NCBI GenBank assembly: GCA_902606585.1
Contig: CACLGX010000019.1
Coordinates: forward strand, 1 to 34,056
Direction of reading: 5' to 3'
DNA from: Paracoccaceae bacterium
GTDB lineage: Bacteria > Pseudomonadota > Alphaproteobacteria > Rhodobacterales > Rhodobacteraceae
Length of the DNA stretch: 34,056 nucleotides
Below, piece by piece: positions 9,285 through 17,354 of this stretch (position 1 is its first letter; each line of letters opens with the position of its first letter). The notes below the pieces were generated by a model. It made no database searches. It saw only the letters and a list, made by a program, of their open reading frames with translations, and was not told the origin of the DNA. The translations under genes and the position numbers were made by a program.

Positions 9285-10412
9285 TTAACGTTTAAAATTT
9301 AATGGGACAAAAGGGATTTTTGCAACTTTTACTGGCACCCGTTTGCCTCTGAGTTCGCCAAACAATTCATCTTCGCTATTTGCAAATTCGCTAGCAATGT
9401 ATCCCATCGCAATAGGATACCCGAGACTTGGGCTGAATCCACCCGAGGTTATTTTTCCGATAACTTTCTTTGAAAATTCTGTTGCAAAGATTTCTATGCC
9501 TTCCCTCATCGGGGCTCTAGTTTGTGGTAGAAACCCCACTCTTTTTTTATCAGTTCCCGTTTCAATCTGCTGGGAGATAATCTCACTACCCATAAAGCCG
9601 CCGGCTCTTTCTCCATGGGTTCTTCTGACTTTTTGGATTGCCCACGTCAAAGCGGCTTCCACTGGCGAGGTGGCGTCATCTATATCATGGCCATAAAGGC
9701 ATAATCCTGCTTCCAACCGAAGACTGTCACGAGCTCCTAGACCAATAAGTTCGACTTCCTCTTTTGATAAAATACTTTTTGTTACTGACTCGGCAGTGCT
9801 GGCAGGTATTGATATTTCGAAACCGTCTTCTCCAGTATATCCAGATCTTGATACCCAACATTCAGCGCCAGCAATAGAAAGGGTTTCTACATCCATAAAA
9901 TTCATAGCCTTAATCTGTGAGTTGAATTCGCTTAGAACAGCTTCGGAAGCTGGCCCTTGTAAAGCGATTAGTGCCCGGTTTTCTATTACTTCAATTGAAA
10001 TATCTGGTTCTAAAAGTGTCCTTAAATGAACTATATCCGAGTCCTTGCAGGCGGCATTTAAAACAACAAAAATATGATCTCCCCTGTTACTAAACATTAG
10101 ATCATCTAAAATACCACCGTTATTGGTTGTTAAAAAACCATACCTTTGCCGTCCTACGTCTAGACCGAGCGCGTCCATTGGTATTGCTCTTTCTAAAGCA
10201 AGTGCTGTTTCCTGATATGACCTGCCACGCAAAATCACTTGGCCCATATGACTAACGTCGAATAGCCCAGACTTTGTTCTTGTATGCTGATGTTCGCCCA
10301 AAATTCCCAAACTGTACTGAACTGGCATTTCATAACCAGCAAATTCAGTCATTTTGGCACCAAGGTCGCGATGCAACTCGTAAAGCGGTGTTTTTGTCAA
10401 GCCTTGGGCCAT
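9285..10412 (-). CDS. gcvT: Glycine cleavage system aminomethyltransferase, T protein
   Basis: The T protein transfers the lipoyl-bound methylene group to tetrahydrofolate and releases ammonia. I choose the ATG at 10412 (MAQGLTKTPLYELHRDLGAKM), giving 375 residues, because AGAGGA precedes it and the family begins this way. The 13 extra codons up to 10451 are unsupported. Motifs include FAGYEMPVQYSLGILGEHQHTR, GLFDVSHMGQ, NGGILDDLMF, SRSGYTGEDGFEI and LGARDSLRLEAGLCLYGHDI. It is the first gene of gcvTHP and sits directly behind the tandem glycine riboswitch, so glycine should raise its expression. Confidence 0.97.
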   Translation of the reverse strand: MAQGLTKTPLYELHRDLGAKMTEFAGYEMPVQYSLGILGEHQHTRTKSGLFDVSHMGQVILRGRSYQETALALERAIPMDALGLDVGRQRYGFLTTNNGGILDDLMFSNRGDHIFVVLNAACKDSDIVHLRTLLEPDISIEVIENRALIALQGPASEAVLSEFNSQIKAMNFMDVETLSIAGAECWVSRSGYTGEDGFEISIPASTAESVTKSILSKEEVELIGLGARDSLRLEAGLCLYGHDIDDATSPVEAALTWAIQKVRRTHGERAGGFMGSEIISQQIETGTDKKRVGFLPQTRAPMREGIEIFATEFSKKVIGKITSGGFSPSLGYPIAMGYIASEFANSEDELFGELRGKRVPVKVAKIPFVPLNFKR

Positions 10413-10458
10413 TTCGTTTTTCCTCTCGCCGGAATTACGAAAACCCGACACCTATTTA

Positions 10459-10476
10459 CTTGCATAAACATGCAAG
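10459..10476 (-). promoter_or_regulatory. Small hairpin between riboswitch and gcvT
   Basis: A perfect 7-bp inverted repeat with a 4-nt loop (CTTGCAT, then ATGCAAG), just 3' of the second glycine aptamer and 46 nt before the gcvT start. It could be part of the expression platform. It lacks a T-run, so transcription termination is not obvious, and translation control is possible. The role is inferred from position only. Confidence 0.4.
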
Positions 10477-10483
10477 CCTCTAG

Positions 10484-10637
10484 ATGCCCCCTCTGTCCTT
10501 TTGCCTGAGATCGTTATCCCTTCGGCGGATACATTTAGCATCACTCTCCAGAGCTATTCGTCACGACGGTCCTTTTGCCTGAGAGTTTCCGGGGGCGGTT
10601 GCTCCTTCGGCACTGCAACGCAGTTCTCCCATCGTGT
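10484..10637 (-). ncRNA. Tandem glycine riboswitch (two aptamers)
   Basis: On the minus strand, two glycine-aptamer copies are visible. The first, about 10637-10562, contains GATGGGAGAA, GCCGAAGGAGCAA and CTCTCAGGCAAAAGGACCG. The second, about 10557-10484, contains TGGAGAGTG, GCCGAAGGGATAACG and ATCTCAGGCAAAAGGACAG. The doubled core CTCAGGCAAAAGGAC and the CGCCGAAGG-type P3 loops are specific to this class. It lies between the D-amino-acid aminotransferase gene and gcvT. Glycine binding is expected to turn on the gcvTHP operon. The 5' limit is uncertain by a few bases. Confidence 0.95.
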
Positions 10638-10649
10638 CATTGAAAGCTT

Positions 10650-10655
10650 AGTATA
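10650..10655 (-). promoter_or_regulatory. Candidate -10 box for the riboswitch-gcvTHP transcript
   Basis: TATACT on the minus strand, about 12-14 nt before the first riboswitch aptamer, is a good match to a sigma-70 -10 box and would start the transcript at the aptamer's 5' end. The -35 region is weak; the best nearby match is TTCTTG, at short spacing. Without it, gcvTHP could be read through from the upstream aminotransferase gene. Confidence 0.4.
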
Positions 10656-10704
10656 CCTTTTTGGTTCTTACAAGAACTGAAACTTTAACACCAATTTATT
10701 ACCG

Positions 10705-11568
10705 CTAAATAGCTAATTTTTTGCTTTCTTCGAGATAAATCTCCCTTAATCGAGAAGAGCTGGAGCCGGGCACACCCTGACCTATTTTATTTCCATCAAT
10801 TTCTATAACTGGCATAACAAAAGTACTTGCAGAGGTTATGAAGGCCTCATCTGCTTCATAAGCTTCATCAAGTGTGAAATTCCGCTCTTCAACCTGCATT
10901 TGAGCCTCTTTTGCAAATTTCAAAACAGCTGCTCTTGTGATGCCGTGTAAGATATCATTTGAGAGGCCTCGAGTAACTATTTTGTTGTTTTTTATAATGT
11001 AGGCGTTGTTTGATGTTCCTTCAGTAACGTATCCGTCTTGAACCATCCAAGCATCATCAGCGCCTACTTTTTTAGCCATCATTTTTCCCATAGAAGGATA
11101 TAATAGTTGGACAGTTTTGATGTCGCGCCTACCCCATCTTTCATCATCGATACTTATAATTTTTACCCCTTTTTTAGCCGAAGGGCTATTTGCCAAACCT
11201 GGTTTGTTTTGCGTAAATAAGACTATTGTTGGATCTGTCTCATCTGGATTAGGGTATACGAAATCTCTGTCGGATGGAGCTCCGCGTGATATCTGAAGGT
11301 ATACCAAACCTTCATCAATTTCATTTAAATGGATGAGCTCTCTGTGGACTGCTAAAAGTTCTTCATAGGATATAGGGTTTTTCATATCTAACTCATCAAG
11401 GGATCTATTGAGTCGATTGGCATGCCCTTTGAAATCAATAAGTTTTCCATCCAGTACCGATGTCACTTCATATACGGCGTCAGCCATCAAAAAACCTCTA
11501 TCAAAAATTGATATTTTTGCTTCATTTTCTAAAAAGTATTCACCATTGAGATAAACTGTTCTGGTCAT
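10705..11568 (-). CDS. D-amino-acid aminotransferase (class IV, PLP)
   Basis: I choose the ATG at 11568 (MTRTVYLNGEYF), preceded by AAGGAG at 11575-11580. The frame open to 11619 would run into dgcA. The product is 287 residues, the usual size of D-alanine/D-amino-acid transaminases. The family motifs are the N-terminal ISIFDRGFLMADAVYE, the PLP lysine K151 in RRDIKTVQLLYP, VTEGTSNNAYII and NDILHGITRAAVL. The enzyme moves an amino group between D-amino acids and 2-oxoacids, using D-glutamate or D-alanine as donor. It follows dgcA by 14 nt, so it is in one operon with the D-glutamate genes. A branched-chain aminotransferase role is less likely given the start motif and neighbours. Confidence 0.85.
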   Translation of the reverse strand: MTRTVYLNGEYFLENEAKISIFDRGFLMADAVYEVTSVLDGKLIDFKGHANRLNRSLDELDMKNPISYEELLAVHRELIHLNEIDEGLVYLQISRGAPSDRDFVYPNPDETDPTIVLFTQNKPGLANSPSAKKGVKIISIDDERWGRRDIKTVQLLYPSMGKMMAKKVGADDAWMVQDGYVTEGTSNNAYIIKNNKIVTRGLSNDILHGITRAAVLKFAKEAQMQVEERNFTLDEAYEADEAFITSASTFVMPVIEIDGNKIGQGVPGSSSSRLREIYLEESKKLAI

Positions 11569-11582
11569 GCAGTACTCCTTTA

Positions 11583-12545
11583 TTAACCCCAGAGATCTTT
11601 TACAGGAGGATGAACCCAACTTTCATCATATAAAAGACCGTGTTGTCTGTCCTGCGCCAGAAGCAAAGGACCGTCAAGGTCCACAAATGTCGCGTTTTGT
11701 GCAATCAGCGTTGCTGGCGCCATTGCAAGAGAACTTCCAACCATGCAGCCAATCATAATTTTGAAGCCTGCCTCTAAAGCTTTGTTTTTTAATAGTAATG
11801 CCTCGGTCAATCCACCAGTTTTGTCTAACTTAATATTAACAAAGTCATATTTTCCAATTAATTTTTCTAAACTTTTTCGATCATGACAACTTTCGTCGGC
11901 ACAAATTGGGAGTGGGCGAGGCAGTCCAATAAGATCGCCGTCTTGATCTGCTGGAAGAGGTTGCTCAACTAACTTGACCCCTAGTCTAACTAACTCAGGC
12001 GCAAGTTGTGAATAAAGTTCTGCATTCCAACCTTCATTTGCATCAACAATGATTTCTGAGTTCGGAGCGCCTTTTCTGACGGCTTCAAGGCGTGGCATAT
12101 CATTGGGTGTTCCCAATTTGATTTTCAGCAGTGGCCTATTTGAATTTTTTTCTGCCTGTTTAAACATATTTTTAGGCTCATCTAATGATAAAGTATACGC
12201 AGTTATTTTTTGCTCAGGAACCTGAATACCCGCTATTTTCCAAATTCTTTGATCACGCTTTTTACATTCAAAATCCCACAATGCGCAGTCTACAGCATTA
12301 CGGGCGGCTCCAGGAGGCAGAGTATTCTGTAAAGTTTCCTTATCAATGTCGGCTGGTAAGCTCTCTACTTGTTTAATTACACTTTCCAGTGTCTCGTTGT
12401 ATCGAGAATAAGGAACACATTCCCCACGACCAGTTACCCCATCTTTTTCGATTGTAACGGTTACAACTTCCGCTTGAGTTCTAGCTCCCCTGGATATTCT
12501 AAAGACATGAGCCAGTGGAAAAATTTCAACTTCAGCTTGGATCAA
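11583..12545 (-). CDS. dgcA: Enolase-superfamily racemase, DgcA-type (N-acetyl-D-glutamate racemase or dipeptide epimerase)
   Basis: A 320-residue member of the muconate-lactonising branch of the enolase superfamily. The epimerase residues are all present: the KxK pair K141/K143 in LLKIKLGT, metal ligands D168 (VDANEGWN), E194 (EQPLP) and D217 (CADESC), and the opposite-face K239 in NIKLDKTGG. Older annotation would call it L-Ala-D/L-Glu epimerase. Immediately upstream is a DUF1611 gene, and this pairing matches the published DgcN-DgcA route of marine bacteria. In that route D-glutamate is N-acetylated and the N-acetyl-D-glutamate is then converted to the L form. I therefore favour DgcA. A murein dipeptide epimerase role remains possible. 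Gap to dgcN is 30 nt; gap to the aminotransferase is 14 nt. Confidence 0.85.
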   Translation of the reverse strand: MIQAEVEIFPLAHVFRISRGARTQAEVVTVTIEKDGVTGRGECVPYSRYNETLESVIKQVESLPADIDKETLQNTLPPGAARNAVDCALWDFECKKRDQRIWKIAGIQVPEQKITAYTLSLDEPKNMFKQAEKNSNRPLLKIKLGTPNDMPRLEAVRKGAPNSEIIVDANEGWNAELYSQLAPELVRLGVKLVEQPLPADQDGDLIGLPRPLPICADESCHDRKSLEKLIGKYDFVNIKLDKTGGLTEALLLKNKALEAGFKIMIGCMVGSSLAMAPATLIAQNATFVDLDGPLLLAQDRQHGLLYDESWVHPPVKDLWG

Positions 12546-12575
12546 GACGTGTTACCCCAGTTTACCTAAAGTGTT

Positions 12576-13580
12576 TCAAGTAATACTCGCTAAAGCATCT
12601 ACAAGCTTATCTGCTCCAAATCGAAAAGGATCAGTCGCTGGTAAATTCAATTCTTTTTCTATCGATATAAGATAGGTCTTAGCCTCTTCTTCTTTCATAT
12701 TTTGGGTATTTACTGAAATTCCAACTACTTTACAATTTGGGTTTGCTACTTTTGCTAAATGTAGTGCGGTATCATTGAGATCTCTCATGCTTGGTAGGCT
12801 ATACTCAGGTAATCCTCTCATGTGCTTTCTGGTTGGTTCATGGCAAAGGATTAACGCATCTGGTTGTCCGCCGTGAACAAGTGCCATTGTTACGCCAGAA
12901 TAGGACACATGAAATAAACTACCTTGTCCCTCAATTAAATCCCAATGATCTTCGTCGTTATTGGGTGTTAGATATTCTATAGACCCAGCCATAAAGTCAG
13001 CGATAACTGCATCTAAAGGCACACCATCACCGGTGATTAGTATTCCAGTTTGCCCCGTAGCGCGAAAAGTTGATTTCATACCTCTTTCCTGCATAAGTCT
13101 GTCCATAGCCATTGCTGTGTACATTTTGCCTGCTGAACAATCTGTTCCGACCGCAAGGCACCTTTTGCCACTGCGTTTCTTCCCATTTGCGATGGGATAT
13201 TCTACCGTTGGCACCCGGACATCGTGTAAACGACGGCCATATTTTTCAGCGCAAGAAACTAAATCTGGTTCGTCACGTAAGAGATTGTGTAGTCCGCTAG
13301 CCAAGTCAAAACCGGTGCTTAAGGCTTCTATTAACACGGCTTTCCATGCCTCGGAGATATAGCCGCCTCTATTGGCCACTCCGATTACCATAGTTTTTGC
13401 GCCCTTTTCAAAAGCCTGTTTTAGAGTAAGATCTGCTAAACCAATATCAGCATTGCAACCCGGCATTCGGATTTGCCCGACAGCGTTTTCAGGTCGCCAG
13501 TCCTTAATTCCTTGGGCAACTTTAACTGATAATTGATCATGTGCATCACCTAGAAAAAGCAAATATGGTGTTGGAATCAC
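12576..13580 (-). CDS. dgcN: DUF1611 protein, DgcN-type D-glutamate N-acetyltransferase
   Basis: The start is best placed at the GTG at 13580 (VIPTPYLLFLGDAHDQ). A strong AAGGGGAGG lies 7 nt upstream, while the ATG at 13622 has no such signal and adds an atypical leader. That gives 334 residues. DUF1611 features are the N-terminal GDAHDQLSVKVAQGI, a P-loop-like GTDCSAGK at 145-152 followed by MYTAMAMDRLM, and LIEGQGSLFHVSYSGVTMALVHG. DgcN proteins were reported to N-acetylate D-glutamate as the first step of its catabolism in marine bacteria. Here the gene leads a minus-strand set with dgcA and a D-amino-acid aminotransferase, which fits that role. No regulator of the cluster is visible nearby. 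Confidence 0.85.
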   Translation of the reverse strand: MIPTPYLLFLGDAHDQLSVKVAQGIKDWRPENAVGQIRMPGCNADIGLADLTLKQAFEKGAKTMVIGVANRGGYISEAWKAVLIEALSTGFDLASGLHNLLRDEPDLVSCAEKYGRRLHDVRVPTVEYPIANGKKRSGKRCLAVGTDCSAGKMYTAMAMDRLMQERGMKSTFRATGQTGILITGDGVPLDAVIADFMAGSIEYLTPNNDEDHWDLIEGQGSLFHVSYSGVTMALVHGGQPDALILCHEPTRKHMRGLPEYSLPSMRDLNDTALHLAKVANPNCKVVGISVNTQNMKEEEAKTYLISIEKELNLPATDPFRFGADKLVDALASIT

Positions 13581-13867
13581 TTTTGTACCTCCCCTTGATA
13601 AAATTAGGATATCTGAGAACAATTTTAATTTTCTTCTTTTTTTGTTAAAAAATTTTTAAGTTTGCAAGGTTCTTTTAAAAATTATTACTATTTTAGAAGA
13701 AAATTGTATTTTATATATGTTTTGAAAAATTATAACCTTTTGGGAGTTTTGGATAAATTTAATAAATACGCTCTTCACTTTTATAAGTCTTTCTTGAAAA
13801 ATATATGCTAACTTAATATCACATAGCTCATGTTTGTTGACATAAACTTGGGGTATAAGGGTCAATA
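13581..13867. promoter_or_regulatory. AT-rich divergent intergenic region between dgcN and the malyl-CoA lyase gene
   Basis: About 290 nt with very low GC, lying between the divergent dgcN and lyase genes and so holding both promoters. A TTGACA occurs at 13837-13842, but the only good -10-like match (TATAAG, 13854) is too close. No clear hairpin, RNA gene or conserved small protein was seen. The minus-strand open frame at 13656-13865 looks like chance in AT-rich DNA. Confidence 0.5.
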
Positions 13868-14830
13868 ATGTCTTTTAAAATACAACCAACTCCAGTTGCT
13901 CGGTTAAATCGTTGTCAGTTGTTTGGCCCTGGTTCCCGCCCTGAAATTTTTGTAAAAATGGCAGAAAGTGCAGCAGATGTTATTAACCTAGATTTGGAAG
14001 ACTCTGTTGCTCCAGACGATAAAGAAAAAGCTCGTTCAAATGTGATCGAAGCAATAGATAATATCGATTGGAAAAATAAAACTGTCTCAGTTCGAATTAA
14101 CAGCTTAGACACGCCTTATTGGCATCTTGATGTAATTAATTTATTAGAAAACTGTTCTGAACGGTTAGATAATCTAACCATTCCAAAGGCTGGCTGTGCA
14201 GCAGATATTTATGCCGTCGATGCTCTCGTATCGTCCGTTGAGAAAGCTACCGCTCGTTCGAAAAATGTTGGGTTTGAAATATTAATTGAGAGTGCTTCTG
14301 GCATATCTAACGTCAACGAAATTGCCAAATCCAGTAGTCGAATAGAATCAATGGCCTTGGGGGCCGCTGATTTTGCCGCTTCTATGGGTATGGTAACTAC
14401 TGGAATTGGTGGCACCCAAGATGGGTATTATATGCATCATGCTGGCCAAAAGTACTGGTCTAATCCATGGCATTGGGCTCAGGCTTCGTTGGTTGCGGCT
14501 TGCCGCAGTAATGGCGTATTACCAGTAGATGGACCGTACGGTGATTTTAATAATCGTGAGGGTTTTTTTGCTGAGGCGAAGCGAGCCTCGACTTTAGGGA
14601 TGGTGGGTAAATGGGTAATTCATCCAAATCAAGTTGCACTTGCCAATGAAGTTTTTACACCCTCATCTGAGGCAATTGAGGAAGCTAAAGAAATCATTAA
14701 AGCAATGAATAAAGCTGCTGAGAATGGTGAGGGTGCAACTGTTTTTAATGGTCGAATGGTTGATATTGCTTCAATCAAACAGGCTGAAGTCTTAGTTAAG
14801 CTTGCAAATTTGATTGAGCGCGACTCATAA
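13868..14830 (+). CDS. mcl1: L-malyl-CoA/beta-methylmalyl-CoA lyase (Mcl1 type)
   Basis: A 320-residue CoA-ester lyase of the CitE/HpcH superfamily. The beginning MSFKIQPTPVARLNRCQLFGPGSRPEIF, then INLDLEDSVAPDDKEKAR and LGAADFAASMGMVTTGIGGTQ, match the Rhodobacter enzyme almost motif for motif, as does the late GMVGKWVIHPNQVALANEVFTPS. It cleaves malyl-CoA to acetyl-CoA and glyoxylate and beta-methylmalyl-CoA to propionyl-CoA and glyoxylate. In Rhodobacterales this belongs to the ethylmalonyl-CoA pathway; a role with glyoxylate from other routes is also possible. The acidic LDLEDS and the E in LIESASG are the usual magnesium ligands. The next gene is accA on the same strand, 68 nt away, a common neighbour in this family. 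Confidence 0.93.
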   Translation: MSFKIQPTPVARLNRCQLFGPGSRPEIFVKMAESAADVINLDLEDSVAPDDKEKARSNVIEAIDNIDWKNKTVSVRINSLDTPYWHLDVINLLENCSERLDNLTIPKAGCAADIYAVDALVSSVEKATARSKNVGFEILIESASGISNVNEIAKSSSRIESMALGAADFAASMGMVTTGIGGTQDGYYMHHAGQKYWSNPWHWAQASLVAACRSNGVLPVDGPYGDFNNREGFFAEAKRASTLGMVGKWVIHPNQVALANEVFTPSSEAIEEAKEIIKAMNKAAENGEGATVFNGRMVDIASIKQAEVLVKLANLIERDS

Positions 14831-14898
14831 GTTGTTAAAAGTTGAATTAAAAAATATAAGATAGGCGGAATAGTTGTCTCGTAAAATTGGAGAAATTA

Positions 14899-15861
14899 AT
14901 GGCTCACTATTTAGACTTTGAGAAACCCTTAGCTGAGATTGAAGGTAAGGCTGAGGAGTTGCGAGCTATGGCGCGTCAAAATGATGAGATGGATGTCGAA
15001 AAAGAAGCTGAAAATCTTGATTTAAAGGCGCAAGAGATTTTAGTGGATTTATACAAGAATTTGACGCCATGGCGAAAATGTCAAATAGCTAGGCATCCAG
15101 AAAGACCACATTGCAGAGACTATATCAAAGCTTTATTTTCCGAATTTGTTCCTCTAGCTGGTGATAGGAATTTTGCTGACGACCAAGCAGTAATTGGAGG
15201 TCTTGCTCGTTTTGGAGATGAGCCAATAGTAATCATAGGACACGAAAAAGGTAGCGATACGAAAAGCAGAATAGAGCGCAATTTTGGTATGGCTCGACCT
15301 GAGGGTTATCGAAAAGCAATTCGATTGATGGAGTTGGCTGATAAGTTTGGTTTGCCAGTGATTACTTTAGTTGACACCCCTGGTGCTTACCCAGGAAAAG
15401 GTGCAGAGGAACGGGGCCAATCTGAGGCAATTGCTCGGTCAACCGAAAAATGCCTTCAGATTGGTGTGCCTCTTATAAGTATTATTATTGGAGAAGGTGG
15501 GTCTGGTGGAGCAGTTGCCTTTGCAACCGCAAACAAAGTAGCAATGCTTGAGCATTCGGTATACTCGGTTATTAGCCCTGAAGGTTGCGCCTCCATTTTA
15601 TGGAAAGATGCAGAAAAAATGCGCGAAGCAGCAGAAGCGCTACGATTAACAGCTAAGGATTTATATGCTTTGGGGATTAGTGATCAAATTATAGAAGAGC
15701 CAGTAGGTGGTGCACATAGAGATCCCGAACGGGCTATCGATTCAGTTAAAGCAGCCATTGGTTCAATGCTGTCTGGGTTGAACTCCAAAAAACCAAAAGA
15801 CCTTATAAAGGAACGGCGTAAAAAGTTCTTGAAATTGGGTAGCAAAGGACTGGTAGCTTAG
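14899..15861 (+). CDS. accA: Acetyl-CoA carboxylase carboxyltransferase subunit alpha
   Basis: The start is set at the ATG at 14899 ([17 protein letters not shown]), with GGAG six bases upstream; an in-frame start at 14887 would precede the ribosome site. That gives 320 residues, standard for AccA. Motifs include [83 protein letters not shown] and the oxyanion-forming [13 protein letters not shown]. Together with AccD it transfers carboxyl from biotin to acetyl-CoA for fatty-acid synthesis. It ends one base before the stop of the convergent GntR gene, with no room for a dedicated terminator. Confidence 0.97.
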   Translation: MAHYLDFEKPLAEIEGKAEELRAMARQNDEMDVEKEAENLDLKAQEILVDLYKNLTPWRKCQIARHPERPHCRDYIKALFSEFVPLAGDRNFADDQAVIGGLARFGDEPIVIIGHEKGSDTKSRIERNFGMARPEGYRKAIRLMELADKFGLPVITLVDTPGAYPGKGAEERGQSEAIARSTEKCLQIGVPLISIIIGEGGSGGAVAFATANKVAMLEHSVYSVISPEGCASILWKDAEKMREAAEALRLTAKDLYALGISDQIIEEPVGGAHRDPERAIDSVKAAIGSMLSGLNSKKPKDLIKERRKKFLKLGSKGLVA

Positions 15862-15862
15862 C

Positions 15863-16510
15863 TTATTTTAATAAATGGCGTAAACCATGGGTTACATCTG
15901 ACCGAACAGCTAATCGCAGTCCGGGCTCATCTCCAGCGGCAAGGGCTGCTATAATTGCTGTATGAGTATGTGGAGGTTCCTTACGATTTAATTTATCGTA
16001 TAATGAACGCATTGTTGGGCCCAATTGAAGCCAAACTGTTTCAGCCATTGCCAACATTGCGGGAGCCTGAGCCCGTAAATATAGCATTCTATGAAATTCT
16101 AAATTTGTTTTGATATAGGTGACAGGATCATGAGCTGCAATTGCTTGCGAAACTGAAGCATTGATTGTTTTTAATCTATCTATAAGTGCTATATGGGCTC
16201 TGGGCAGTGCTCTACTAGCAAGCTCCACCTCTATTAAGGAACGCATAACTGCCAGTTCCTCAATTCTATCGTGTGACAGCTCAGTTGTGGAAACTCGACC
16301 AGAGGGGGACAGCATCAAAGCTCCCTCAGCAATTAAGCGACGTATAGCTTCTCGCGCTGGGGTCATCGAAACGGAATAATCTTTTCCTATTCCCCTTAAA
16401 GTTATCGAAGTGGCTGGTAAAATTTCGCCGTGCATTATTCTTGCACGTAAGCCTCTATATACATAATCGTGGGCTACCTGCGTAGGTTCTTTTGTTTTCG
16501 TTATGTTCAT
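15863..16510 (-). CDS. GntR-family regulator (FCD type)
   Basis: A 215-residue regulator. Residues about 12-75 form the winged helix of GntR proteins, with the signature SVSMTPAREAIRRLIAEGAL. Residues about 80-205 form an all-helical FCD effector domain; the FCD metal-binding histidines may be represented by NLEFHRMLY, HTHTAII and the late DVTHGL. FCD regulators usually sense small carboxylic acids. It is convergent with accA and lies downstream of a metallopeptidase on the same strand, neither of which is an obvious target. A perfect 14-bp palindrome seven bases before its start suggests autoregulation. The target pathway is unknown. Confidence 0.9.
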   Translation of the reverse strand: MNITKTKEPTQVAHDYVYRGLRARIMHGEILPATSITLRGIGKDYSVSMTPAREAIRRLIAEGALMLSPSGRVSTTELSHDRIEELAVMRSLIEVELASRALPRAHIALIDRLKTINASVSQAIAAHDPVTYIKTNLEFHRMLYLRAQAPAMLAMAETVWLQLGPTMRSLYDKLNRKEPPHTHTAIIAALAAGDEPGLRLAVRSDVTHGLRHLLK

Positions 16511-16516
16511 ATTTCA

Positions 16517-16530
16517 TTTGTGATCACAAA
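16517..16530. promoter_or_regulatory. Candidate GntR autoregulatory operator
   Basis: TTTGTGATCACAAA is a perfect 14-bp palindrome in the 32-nt gap between the metallopeptidase stop and the GntR start. It overlaps the place where the ribosome site should be. Its TTGT...ACAA form resembles operators of FadR-like GntR regulators. I found no second copy by eye. Confidence 0.5.
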
Positions 16531-16542
16531 ATCAGCACTACG

Positions 16543-17232
16543 TCAACTTTCAAATTTATAACGATGCAACGACGAACCGTTTTGCTTGAGCCAAGCAAGT
16601 TCCTTTTTGTAAGGTCCAAAAAGATACCCAACAGTTTCCCAAAAATCCTTGGAATGGTTCATGTGCTTTAAGTGTGCAACTTCATGAGCTGCGACGTAGG
16701 CTAGTACATCTTCCGGTGCCATTATTAGACGCCAAGAAAACATGAGGTTGGCATCATTTGAACAAGAACCCCATCGAGACCTAGTATCACGCAGAGTTAT
16801 TTTACTGACTTTTGATCCTAGCCTTTCTGAAAACTCCTTACACATGTGGTCTAAGTGGACCCTGCTAATTTCCTTTAAGTAGTTTTTTACCTGAGTCGAT
16901 ACAGGTTTTTCTTTGCTAACAAATAAAATACTTCCAACTTTGTTTGGCTCTGGAGAGTCACTGAGTGAAATTTTTGTATCAATTCCTAAAATTGGAATTT
17001 TAGTTCCTTCAGATATGAAAATTGGGGGCTCAAAAGACTTTCTTTTAGATTTTAACCAAGACTTTTTACTTTCAGCAAATTTTCTAAATTCTTTGAAATC
17101 AATATAATTTGGGCCTGTAATTGTGATTTTTCCATCTAAAGCACTGATGCGTAGAGTTATGCGGCGCGAGTTACTACTTTGCCGAAGAAAAATCTCTAAA
17201 TCAGGTTCATCTTCAAGAAAAATTTTCTTCAT
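16543..17232 (-). CDS. YgjP-type (DUF45, SprT/M48-like) zinc metallopeptidase
   Basis: A 229-residue protein with the DUF45/YgjP layout. Residues 151-158 read RSRWGSCS, the family signature. The zinc site is HEVAH at 183-187, with a third ligand candidate H193 in HMNHSKDFW. The N-terminal half holds strand-rich text typical of the family (RRITLRISALDGKITITGP). These proteins are soluble predicted metallopeptidases whose substrates are largely unknown. It is divergent from the TIGR02300 gene and followed by the GntR gene after 32 nt on the same strand. The residues support metal binding, but function beyond that is inference. Confidence 0.88.
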   Translation of the reverse strand: MKKIFLEDEPDLEIFLRQSSNSRRITLRISALDGKITITGPNYIDFKEFRKFAESKKSWLKSKRKSFEPPIFISEGTKIPILGIDTKISLSDSPEPNKVGSILFVSKEKPVSTQVKNYLKEISRVHLDHMCKEFSERLGSKVSKITLRDTRSRWGSCSNDANLMFSWRLIMAPEDVLAYVAAHEVAHLKHMNHSKDFWETVGYLFGPYKKELAWLKQNGSSLHRYKFES

Positions 17233-17354
17233 AAAATCACTTCCTGAGCATTTAACTACCTTATCAATATAATTTACGCAAAGCCTTTGACATATGCTTC
17301 GTGATGTGGCAGTTGGCGCGAGACGTATTAAAGATTCTGATGAAGGAAATAAAG

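Noticed and set aside
10664-10677. GTTCTT/AAGAAC inverted repeat as terminator of the aminotransferase gene
   Set aside because: The arms are six bases with only two bases between them, too close to form a stable hairpin.
13837-13842. TTGACA as a -35 box for the malyl-CoA lyase gene
   Set aside because: The only TATAAT-like match downstream is 11 nt away, and nothing suitable occurs at 16-18 nt.
13656-13865. A 69-codon minus-strand frame in the dgcN-lyase gap
   Set aside because: The region is extremely AT-rich, the product is Lys/Ile/Phe-rich low complexity, and no ribosome site is seen. Chance is more likely.
17287-17292. TTGACA as a promoter for the TIGR02300 gene and tRNA-Ala
   Set aside because: No recognisable -10 box follows at proper spacing, so I did not list it as a feature.
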